In this document: in pieces, positions 13,574 through 19,487 of the stretch
Layout of the letters: each line of letters starts with the position of its first letter
How positions within the stretch are numbered: position 1 is the first letter of the stretch
Virus record (IMG/VR): IMGVR_UViG_3300045136_000192
Span: 1 to 37,911 of that record
Reading direction: 5' to 3' (one strand)
From: a virus
DNA: 37,911 bases
Program-made: the position numbers and the translations under genes
The notes under the pieces: model-generated
What the model was told of the DNA's origin: nothing
The model's database searches: none
Seen by the model: the letters and a program-made list of their open reading frames with translations, nothing else

Positions 13574-13688
13574 AGACGCGTACAGCACGATGTTGGCCTA
13601 CCGGCTGCGATTGACCGGGGCGGAACTGGCGGCAGCGCAGCGGCGGCTGGCGGAGCAGACGCCGAGGAGCCCGGCCAATGACTCGTGA
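13461..13688 (+). CDS. coiled-coil hypothetical protein, 75 aa
   Basis: ATG 13461 has GGAGG 8 nt upstream. The product starts MSERKVMRYIKLVQRSARLN and is a long heptad-patterned helix (RLRDQVRKLQHQAEDAY...). It overlaps the sigma-like gene start by 11 nt, suggesting coupling. No family was recognised. A coiled-coil partner or regulator for the adjacent sigma-like protein is an inference from order only. Confidence 0.6.
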   Translation: MSERKVMRYIKLVQRSARLNARYERLRDQVRKLQHQAEDAYSTMLAYRLRLTGAELAAAQRRLAEQTPRSPANDS

Positions 13689-13986
13689 GGCCTTTGCGCG
13701 TATCTATACCACCCACCACAGGCGCGCGGTGGAGATCGCGGAGCGTATCACGCGGTCCCGCGCCGCTGCCGAGGACGCGGTGCAGGCTGCTGCGCTCTAC
13801 GTGTTGGAGCGGCTGGCGGACTACGATACGATTACGCCATCGCTATGGTATCAGCTAGTGGCCCAGCGCGCCCGGAACGCCGTGGATCGGAGGCCGAGTC
13901 GCGGTAATGGTCCCCTGCGCCATGAGCTAGGTGTCGGGACATCGGCTGACCTGGAGCGGTACCTGGAGGAGCACGATACCCTGTAA
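13678..13986 (+). CDS. sigma-70 region-2-like protein, 102 aa
   Basis: FARIYTTHHRRAVEIAERI (residues 6-24), RAAAEDAVQAAALYVLERL (28-46) and LWYQLVAQRARNAVDRR (56-72) follow the ECF sigma region 2 plan, including the polymerase-binding helix and the region 2.4-like RNxxxDRRR end. There is no region 4; the last 25 residues are an acidic tail. A protein with only region 2 could bind the beta' clamp and melt or redirect promoters, or act as a sigma antagonist. It directly precedes RNA element B. No T7-type polymerase is present, so it is a candidate phage transcription switch. Confidence 0.65.
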   Translation: MTREAFARIYTTHHRRAVEIAERITRSRAAAEDAVQAAALYVLERLADYDTITPSLWYQLVAQRARNAVDRRPSRGNGPLRHELGVGTSADLERYLEEHDTL

Positions 13987-14088
13987 GAGGCCCCAGGAGC
14001 CCCGATCCGGGGCACCCCGCTACCCCTATAGCGGCCCCTCTTCGGATCGTGGCTCCAGGGCTCCCGTAGCTCCTCCTCGTGGCGATTT
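13987..14088 (+). promoter_or_regulatory. two-hairpin RNA element, copy B (early transcript)
   Basis: This copy aligns with the minus-strand 8340-8240 element: identical GAGGCCCCAGGAGCC start and CCTCCTCGTGGCGATTT end, about 80% identity overall and one indel. The main hairpin is GGAGCC (13996-14001) with GGCTCC (14051-14056), CGATCCG with CGGATCG, and CCGCTA (14017-14022) with TAGCGG (14029-14034). One unpaired A (14057) is followed by hairpin GGGCT-CCCGT-AGCTC (14058-14072), where one G-C pair of copy A is G-U here. It begins right after the sigma-like gene stop and lies in the leader of the ssDNA-binding-like gene. Confidence 0.8.
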
Positions 14089-14189
14089 CCGGGGGAGCCT
14101 GGATGTGGTCTTGAGGCCTAGTGCCTCGTGCCCCTGTATGTACGGTAGAAGAGTGAAATAGCGCCGGTTGATGGCGCAAGGAGGCATGA

Positions 14190-14681
14190 ATGGGCTACAA
14201 GTTGCTGAATTCAAACGCTTCTGAGTTATTGCGATGGGAGACGCCGGGCCAGGTGGTGGAGGGGAAGCTCATCGGCTACCGCCCCGGCAAGCGCTTCGGT
14301 GACCGAGAGTCGCGGTTTGCGGTCCTTGAGACCAGGGACGGTCGGCAGTACCGGGTCCCGCTGCCTACGGCCCTGGATGGGGTGCTGCGGGACGCGGGCA
14401 TCGAGCCTGGGGCCGGGCTCCGCATCACGTATCGAGGCACGCGACTCGGGAAGAATGGCCGCGAGTTCAAGGATTTCCAGGTCGAGGTCGAGGAGGCCCA
14501 GGCTGTGCCGCAGGTGTCACGTTCCCCGGAGGAGGAGTACCGCGCCCTGGCCGACGAGCTCACGGCGATGGACGGGATTGAGGCCGCCGGGGCGCAGCTT
14601 GGTGCCCTGGAGACCTTCTATCCGCGTCTGGCGGATCGGCTCCAGGCGCTGCAGTCGCTAGTCGCACGGAAGCGGAGATAG
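14190..14681 (+). CDS. putative ssDNA-binding protein (OB fold), 163 aa
   Basis: Residues 20-105 (GQVVEGKLIGYRPGKRFG, RFAVLETRDGRQYRVPL, GLRITYRGTRLGKNG) form the five-strand pattern of a phage OB-fold ssDNA-binding protein, ending in KDFQVEVEE. A helical, acidic C-terminal part follows. It would coat single strands for the primase-helicase and polymerase encoded downstream. ATG 14190 has AAGGAGG 5 nt upstream; ATG 14186 opens only a short frame. The leader holds RNA element B and a small hairpin, GCGCC-ggttgat-GGCGC, just before the Shine-Dalgarno. The family call is from pattern, not search. Confidence 0.6.
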   Translation: MGYKLLNSNASELLRWETPGQVVEGKLIGYRPGKRFGDRESRFAVLETRDGRQYRVPLPTALDGVLRDAGIEPGAGLRITYRGTRLGKNGREFKDFQVEVEEAQAVPQVSRSPEEEYRALADELTAMDGIEAAGAQLGALETFYPRLADRLQALQSLVARKRR

Positions 14682-14687
14682 GCCGTG

Positions 14688-15491
14688 ATGCGCGTATCTC
14701 GGTTCGTGTGGCTAGCGCTGGTGTGCCTCGGTGCGGTAGCGGTCGGCGTCGTGGTTGGACCCCAGATCGTGGAACCGATCTCTGATCTTGGTCGGCCAGA
14801 GGTGACGCGCCTCTGGCGCTCTGACGATGAGACCGGGTGGGCCTTCACGTGTACCGCATCGTATATCCATCCTCGAATTGAACGCAGCGGCGTGGCCTGG
14901 CTCGTCACGGCGTCGCATTGCGTGACGGCGGGCAGCGATGCGGTGGCGCGGAACCGGGCGGCTACCGCGTGGGCGCTCGTGAACTGGCGCGGGGCATTGG
15001 AGGCCCATACTCCGCCATACACGACTCGAACCGTAGACATCGCGATCGGCACGGTGCCCGATCTCCGGGAACCAAGCCGCCCGCTGCTCTGGCTAGCGGA
15101 GCAGGCACCGGAGCGCGGGGCGGCGTGGGTCCATGGCTACCCCTACGGGGTCGAGCGCGTGGTGCCTGGATATGTCGTACCGCTGGGGGCGGGCGCGGAA
15201 ATTGCGTTTACGGTCCGCGGTCTTGACCCGGAGACCGGGTTTCCGGTACCTCGGCGTGTGACGGTCGGAGAACTGTTTCCAGGGACGCGAGTGATGTTTG
15301 TGCTTGCTGGCAGCGTACAGCCTGGGGCCTCGGGCGCTCCGATCCTGGATGCTGGAGATCGTGTTATTGGTATACTCTGGGGCTCGATTCCGGCTCCAGC
15401 CGAGGGCGTGCCTCCGGGAGCCCAAGCAGTCCTGTTCACGCCGGTCGAGCGCCTCCATGAGCTATTGCGGGCGGTGCGAGAGGGAGGATGA
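14688..15491 (+). CDS. membrane-anchored trypsin-like serine protease, 267 aa
   Basis: Residues about 5-26 form one hydrophobic segment (FVWLALVCLGAVAVGVVVG), a signal anchor or signal peptide, so the catalytic domain should lie outside the cytoplasm. The chymotrypsin-fold triad is visible: TASH77C, TVD117IAIG and PGAS215GAP. Cys55 and Cys78 could form the disulfide next to the histidine. Length fits an S1 protease. GTG at 14685, directly before ATG 14688, is an equally good start. The stop overlaps the next start. Extracytoplasmic S1 proteases are rare in phage early operons; shut-out of rivals or envelope protein cleavage are possible roles. Confidence 0.8.
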   Translation: MRVSRFVWLALVCLGAVAVGVVVGPQIVEPISDLGRPEVTRLWRSDDETGWAFTCTASYIHPRIERSGVAWLVTASHCVTAGSDAVARNRAATAWALVNWRGALEAHTPPYTTRTVDIAIGTVPDLREPSRPLLWLAEQAPERGAAWVHGYPYGVERVVPGYVVPLGAGAEIAFTVRGLDPETGFPVPRRVTVGELFPGTRVMFVLAGSVQPGASGAPILDAGDRVIGILWGSIPAPAEGVPPGAQAVLFTPVERLHELLRAVREGG

Positions 15492-15841
15492 TGAGTACGC
15501 ACGTCGTGTATCGGTGGGACCGGGCGATGACCGTGTGGATGTATGATCCATATGGCACGCCACTCGGCGAATACACGCTGCTAGTCGCCCCGAGTTATGT
15601 TGAAATCTCGCGACTCGAAGTCTATCCAGCGAAGCGGGGACAGGGATACGGGCGTCTCGTATTGCGTCACGCGGTGGAGATGGTGCGGAGACTGTTTCCT
15701 GAGGCTCGGCTGTACGCGATTGTGAAGCATCGGAACGATCCGGCTCATACGCTATTTGTGCGCGCAGGCTTCAAGCTCCTGTATCGCGATGAGTTGCGTG
15801 CCGAGAACGAATATGTGTTGATTGGGGAGGTTTCAGCGTGA
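15488..15841 (+). CDS. GNAT N-acetyltransferase, 117 aa
   Basis: The acetyl-CoA motif is complete: ISRLEVYPAKRGQGYGRLVL, with RGQGYG as the pyrophosphate-binding loop, followed by a helix and by HTLFVRAGFKLLY, the motif B strand-helix. The N-terminal strands are shortened. Substrate is unknown; an early GNAT may modify a host protein. It starts at an ATGA overlap (15488; 15491 is an alternative in the same frame) and ends in a GTGA overlap with a diverged copy of itself. Confidence 0.8.
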   Translation: MMSTHVVYRWDRAMTVWMYDPYGTPLGEYTLLVAPSYVEISRLEVYPAKRGQGYGRLVLRHAVEMVRRLFPEARLYAIVKHRNDPAHTLFVRAGFKLLYRDELRAENEYVLIGEVSA

Positions 15842-16185
15842 GTCAACGCACGGTGTATAAGCCGTCAGGGGCCTATCAGGCTGTGGTCTCGAATGACGAT
15901 AACGATTGGCTCGGCACGGTGACGCTGGTTGTGTGGCCGAATTATGTCGAGGTGATGCGGTGGTTCTTCGCGTCGCAGGATGCGGAGCCCGTCGTTTGGG
16001 ATGAGGTGCAGCGGTACGCGGACCAGGTGGCGGCCCCTGGTGGCAAGAATCTCTATGCTTCGATTCCGCGATCGCTGCGAGGCACGGAGACCGAGGCTCA
16101 GTTGGTGCGGGCTGGGTTCAAAGAGTGCTACGAGATTTATGGGGTGCTGACGTTCCAGCGGTCGCCACATGCGAATCGTGGTTGA
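15838..16185 (+). CDS. degenerate GNAT-like paralogue, 115 aa, GTG start
   Basis: This aligns with the preceding GNAT: LGTVTLVVWPNYVEVMRW against LGEYTLLVAPSYVEISRL, and EAQLVRAGFKECYEIYG against HTLFVRAGFKLLYRDEL. The acetyl-CoA loop RGQGYG is replaced by AEPVVWDE, so catalysis is unlikely. It may bind the same partner without acetylating it or pair with the active copy. It starts at GTG 15838 in a GTGA overlap, and its end overlaps the nuclease gene by 17 nt. Confidence 0.65.
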   Translation: MSQRTVYKPSGAYQAVVSNDDNDWLGTVTLVVWPNYVEVMRWFFASQDAEPVVWDEVQRYADQVAAPGGKNLYASIPRSLRGTETEAQLVRAGFKECYEIYGVLTFQRSPHANRG

Positions 16186-17071
16186 TGAGGCCGCAACGGC
16201 GGCGCTGCTTGATTCGGTTCGGGCATCGTTCACCGCGCCGCGCGAAGATATTCATCTCTCGGACCTCGTTGCGGCCCCGCGCCGCGCCTACTGGCAGCGG
16301 GTCCTCCCGCTTCCGGCAACGGACGACGAGATCGGCTACTGGGTTGCGGGTCGGGGGCACGAGGATGCGTTAGGTCGTATCTCTGATCTCGTGCCGAGTG
16401 AGGAACGCGCCTGGCTCCCTGGTGAGGGGACGTCGAGCGGCGCAGCGCCGATCGTTTTTCGTCCCGATTTCTTCTGGCGTGGTCGGCCCGCCGAGTTCAA
16501 GACCCGGCGGGCGAATCTCGCGGAGCCGGGACAGGAGGCCGTGATCTACGATTCCTACATTGAGCAGCTTCGTGGCTACTGCGCGATGCTGGGGGTAACT
16601 GAGGGTTATCTCATCGTGCTGTCGCTGCTGGAGGGTCGAGACACAAATCCCCTGACGCCGACGCGTCCTGAGATACGGGTCTACGATGTTTGCTTCGAGG
16701 CGCAGGAGCTAGCCGCGATGCGCGAGCAGTTGGCGCAGCGGCGCACGGCGCTGGAGGCGGAGTTAGTCGCGGATAGCGTGGAGCGGATGGCGGCGGCACT
16801 CGGCGAACGGCGTCCGAGGATCGCGCCCTCGCGGCTCGCGCTCTGTAAGCCTTGGCTCTGTGGGAAGCGGCGGAAGACGGTGCTGCGAGAGGCGTGGTGC
16901 GAGGACTGTAACAAGGAGCTGCGGGAGCCGTGGGCCGCGCGGCACACGGCGACAAAGGCTGGAGCTGGTCACACGGTGCGTAGTGCAGAGGTGCAATGGG
17001 ATTACGAGGTGCGCTGCAAGTATTACACATTTTGCCGTCCACAGGATACTGATCCAAGCCGGGGTGCATAG
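16169..17071 (+). CDS. PD-(D/E)XK nuclease with cysteine cluster (Cas4/RecB-like), 300 aa
   Basis: HLSDLVAAPRRAYWQRVL (29-46) and GRGHE (61-65) open the nuclease core. Asp100 (FRPDFFW), then EFK (109-111), form the D...ExK motif, and QLRGY (133-137) is the QxxxY motif of the Cas4/RecB branch. The C-terminal part has six cysteines (226, 231, 244, 247, 283, 289; CKPWLC, CEDC, CKYYTFC), which could hold an iron-sulfur cluster or zinc. Members act as 5' exonucleases in recombination or DNA processing. Its location before the replication genes supports that. The exact metal is not predictable. Confidence 0.75.
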   Translation: MRIVVDEAATAALLDSVRASFTAPREDIHLSDLVAAPRRAYWQRVLPLPATDDEIGYWVAGRGHEDALGRISDLVPSEERAWLPGEGTSSGAAPIVFRPDFFWRGRPAEFKTRRANLAEPGQEAVIYDSYIEQLRGYCAMLGVTEGYLIVLSLLEGRDTNPLTPTRPEIRVYDVCFEAQELAAMREQLAQRRTALEAELVADSVERMAAALGERRPRIAPSRLALCKPWLCGKRRKTVLREAWCEDCNKELREPWAARHTATKAGAGHTVRSAEVQWDYEVRCKYYTFCRPQDTDPSRGA

Positions 17072-17072
17072 T

Positions 17073-17273
17073 GTGGGATACTACGCGATTGCGCCATGTC
17101 CGAAGTGTGGAAACGAGGTCTGGAAGAAGACCGGCGGCTACTCGATGCGTGAGGGCCGACACCCGGTGAACTACATCTGTGTGATCTGTGGGTTCGATGT
17201 TTTGCGGGTCTGGGCGTTGGTCCGGGAAAGGAGGGTCTATGGCGAGCGGCACGTTTCCGCTTTCGGCCAATAG
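17073..17273 (+). CDS. zinc-ribbon protein, 66 aa, GTG start
   Basis: CPKCG (residues 9-13) and CVICG (36-40) form a classic zinc ribbon. The rest is basic with aromatic residues. The start is GTG 17073, just after the nuclease stop; no in-frame ATG precedes the ribbon. It overlaps the next gene by 35 nt. Nucleic-acid binding is likely from the fold, but the role is unknown. Confidence 0.6.
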   Translation: MGYYAIAPCPKCGNEVWKKTGGYSMREGRHPVNYICVICGFDVLRVWALVRERRVYGERHVSAFGQ

Positions 17274-17442
17274 TGTCAGTGGACAGAAGTTGCGTGTGGC
17301 CGTGGGCCTGGTGCGTCAAGTGCTGGCTGCAGCGGCCGAAGAAATCGAGTACGAGACCCAACTCGACAACGCCATGAGTGATGGAGGCTCGATGGCGCGG
17401 CTGGAGCTTGCTGTTCGATTGATTGAGGCCGAGGTGCAATGA
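17239..17442 (+). CDS. small paralogous protein 1, 67 aa
   Basis: ATG 17239 has AGGAGG 6 nt upstream. The sequence starts MASGTFPLSANSVSGQKLRV and ends in a helix, RLIEAEVQ. It is a tandem paralogue of the next gene: FPL..(N/R)SV.G(Q/K)KL..A..LVR(Q/E)VL......IEYE, then D(G/E)GSM...LA.RLIE(A/T)EVQ. Both end with the same 12-nt coding end and ATGA junction, GAGGTGCAATGA. It directly precedes the primase-helicase. Function unknown. Confidence 0.7.
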   Translation: MASGTFPLSANSVSGQKLRVAVGLVRQVLAAAAEEIEYETQLDNAMSDGGSMARLELAVRLIEAEVQ

Positions 17443-17657
17443 AAAAGGCTACGGTACCGGTCAGAATGTTTCCATTGCGGGTGAGAAGTGTAGATGGCAA
17501 GAAGCTGCTTCAGGCCGCGAAACTAGTCCGTGAGGTCTTGGATTCGGTAACGGAAAAAATCGAATATGAGTCGCCATACGACACTGACGTTTGTGATGAG
17601 GGTTCGATGATGTTGTTAGCCATTGCTGCGCGTCTGATCGAGACTGAGGTGCAATGA
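17439..17657 (+). CDS. small paralogous protein 2, 72 aa
   Basis: This is a diverged tandem copy of the preceding gene, with conserved FPL, LVREVL, EKIEYES, DEGSM and RLIETEVQ blocks. ATG 17439 overlaps the upstream stop (ATGA), and its own stop overlaps the primase-helicase start in the same way. It is predicted to be a small alpha/beta or helical protein with no membrane part. The duplication next to the replication genes suggests dosage or hetero-oligomer formation. Confidence 0.7.
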   Translation: MKKATVPVRMFPLRVRSVDGKKLLQAAKLVREVLDSVTEKIEYESPYDTDVCDEGSMMLLAIAARLIETEVQ

Positions 17658-19204
17658 CGCCTCGTGACGCGGCCCGCTTCTACGCGGCGCTCGGTCTCTG
17701 CCCGATTCCGATTGAGCCTCGCGGCAAGCGCCCGCTTGTCGCGTGGCGCGAGTATCAGGATCGGGTGCCGACGCCGGCCGAGATTGAGGCCTGGTGGCAG
17801 CTGCATCCAGACGCCAACGTCGGCCTGGTAGCGGGGCGGGGCGTGGTCGTGGTGGACTGCGATACGCCGGAGGCCGTCGAGCGTGTCTCGGCGCTGGTGC
17901 CACCGGAGACTCCGCGTGTCCAGACGGCAAAGGGGATGCACTTTTATTGTCGGGGTGAGATGGGGGATCGCATCCGGGCGCTACCGGGGGTAGATATCCG
18001 GGGCCGTGGCTACGTCGTGGCCCCGCCTTCGGTCCATGAGTCGGGATTCGTCTATCGGTGGCTGCAGGCTCCGGCCAGCGGCCCCGAGACGTGGCCACCT
18101 GTTCCTGCGGCCCTGGTGGCCACGGACCACGAGACACCAGCGGCTGAGTCCCGGACCTGGATCGAGGAGGCGTTAGCGGGGGTAGACGAGGGGCAGCGTG
18201 ATACCACGTGCGCCCGGCTCGCGGGCTATTTCTGGGGCAAGGGGCTGTCGGAGCCGGTGATCGAAGCCATTCTCGTCTCGTGGGGCGAGCGGTGCCGTCC
18301 TCCGTTTCCGGAGTCCGAGGTCCGGAAGTGCGTCGCCAGTATCACGAGACGCGAGGGCGGCCCGGAGTCCCTGACGCGGAGCCTGGAGACCCTGGTCCCT
18401 GAGGCCGTGGCCGAGATTCGGTCTCCGGCTCCTCGGATCGTGCCGACGCGGCTCCCGGCTCTCGACGAGGTCCTGAGCGGCGGCTGGCGGCCCGGCGACT
18501 ACGTGCTCCTTGGGGCGCGGCCCGGCGTCGGGAAGACGGCGCTCGCGCTCCAGATTGCCCGGACGGCTGCGGAATCCGGGCTCCGGGTCCTGATCTGCTC
18601 TAGAGAGATGACGCCTCAGGCCCTGGTGCGTCGGCTCTTGGCGCAGGCATCGGGGGTCCGGCTCCAGTCGCTGCGCACCGGGACGCTGACCGCGATCGAG
18701 GAGCGGATGCTGGCGCAAGGAGCCGAACACCTGGCGCGGCTCCCGATCTACGTGACGAATACGCGTACGGTTCCGGCTCTGGAGGCTGAGTGCCGGGAGA
18801 TCGGGGACCTGAGTCTCGTAATCGTGGACTATCTGCAGCTTATGGTGGCAAGCGTCAGGGAGTCGCGGCAGCGCGTCGAAGAGATTAGCGAGGGGCTCAA
18901 GGATCTGGCGGTCCGAAACGAGACCACGGTCCTGGCGCTGTCCTCGCTTTCGAGGCCGCCGAAGGATCGTCCGAACTGGGTTCCTTCGATGGGTGATCTG
19001 CGAGAGTCTGGGGAACTGGAGCACGATGCCGATGTCATTCTGCTGATGCATCGGCCGGACCTCGGGGCACCAGAGTGTTCTATTCAGGTCGCCAAGCACC
19101 GGGATGGCGGGATCGGACGAATCCCGGTATCCTTTGATGGGGCGCACATGACCTTTACCGAATCGTCGGAGGAGGCGGACCATGGAACCGTGGAAGGCGT
19201 TTGA
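17654..19204 (+). CDS. primase-polymerase/DnaB-type helicase fusion, 516 aa
   Basis: The N-terminal domain (1-140) is a bifunctional primase-polymerase of the archaeo-eukaryotic type: VVVDCD (65-70, catalytic Asp68/Asp70), TAKGMHFY (91-98, His96) and GVDIRGRGYVVAPPS (112-126). A helical linker (about 165-235) resembles a primase C-terminal domain. The C-terminal RecA-fold helicase has GARPGVGKTA (Walker A, 287-296), LVIVDYLQLM (388-397, Walker B) and the GDLRESGELEHDAD motif (447-460). It primes and unwinds DNA at the fork, filling the role of T7 gp4 but with an unrelated primase type and no zinc finger. The start overlaps the upstream stop (ATGA). Confidence 0.88.
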   Translation: MTPRDAARFYAALGLCPIPIEPRGKRPLVAWREYQDRVPTPAEIEAWWQLHPDANVGLVAGRGVVVVDCDTPEAVERVSALVPPETPRVQTAKGMHFYCRGEMGDRIRALPGVDIRGRGYVVAPPSVHESGFVYRWLQAPASGPETWPPVPAALVATDHETPAAESRTWIEEALAGVDEGQRDTTCARLAGYFWGKGLSEPVIEAILVSWGERCRPPFPESEVRKCVASITRREGGPESLTRSLETLVPEAVAEIRSPAPRIVPTRLPALDEVLSGGWRPGDYVLLGARPGVGKTALALQIARTAAESGLRVLICSREMTPQALVRRLLAQASGVRLQSLRTGTLTAIEERMLAQGAEHLARLPIYVTNTRTVPALEAECREIGDLSLVIVDYLQLMVASVRESRQRVEEISEGLKDLAVRNETTVLALSSLSRPPKDRPNWVPSMGDLRESGELEHDADVILLMHRPDLGAPECSIQVAKHRDGGIGRIPVSFDGAHMTFTESSEEADHGTVEGV

Positions 19205-19487
19205 GGCAGAGGCCGCCCGACTCTTCGGCGGGCGGCGATATCCGGCCAATACCGGCGAGCGGGCCGATTTCTCGGGCTCGATTCGTGGCCGCGTGATTCG
19301 TGGCCAGTGCAAGCTTGTGAAGCGGCTCTCGCTGGAGAGCATCACGCGGCTCGCGGAGGAGCCGGGGATTGATGTCGTGTGCCTCAAAGTTCGTCGCGGC
19401 TCCGGGCGGCGCTCCCCGATGCTCGTGATCTTTACAGCCGAGAAGTATCGTGAGTTGCATGCGGCGGGGGAGGGTCATGGCAGGTGA
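19182..19487 (+). CDS. small PD-(D/E)XK endonuclease / resolvase-like, 101 aa
   Basis: The pattern is FEAEAARLFGGRRY (7-20), ADFSG (Asp29) and VIRGQCKLVKRLSLESITRL (38-57), with QCK in the place of ExK. It matches small phage endonucleases of the Holliday-junction-resolvase type, where E to Q substitution is common. It overlaps the helicase gene by 23 nt and the polymerase gene by 11 nt, so it belongs to the replication block. It probably resolves branched DNA before packaging, like T7 gp3, though substrate is inferred. Confidence 0.65.
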   Translation: MEPWKAFEAEAARLFGGRRYPANTGERADFSGSIRGRVIRGQCKLVKRLSLESITRLAEEPGIDVVCLKVRRGSGRRSPMLVIFTAEKYRELHAAGEGHGR

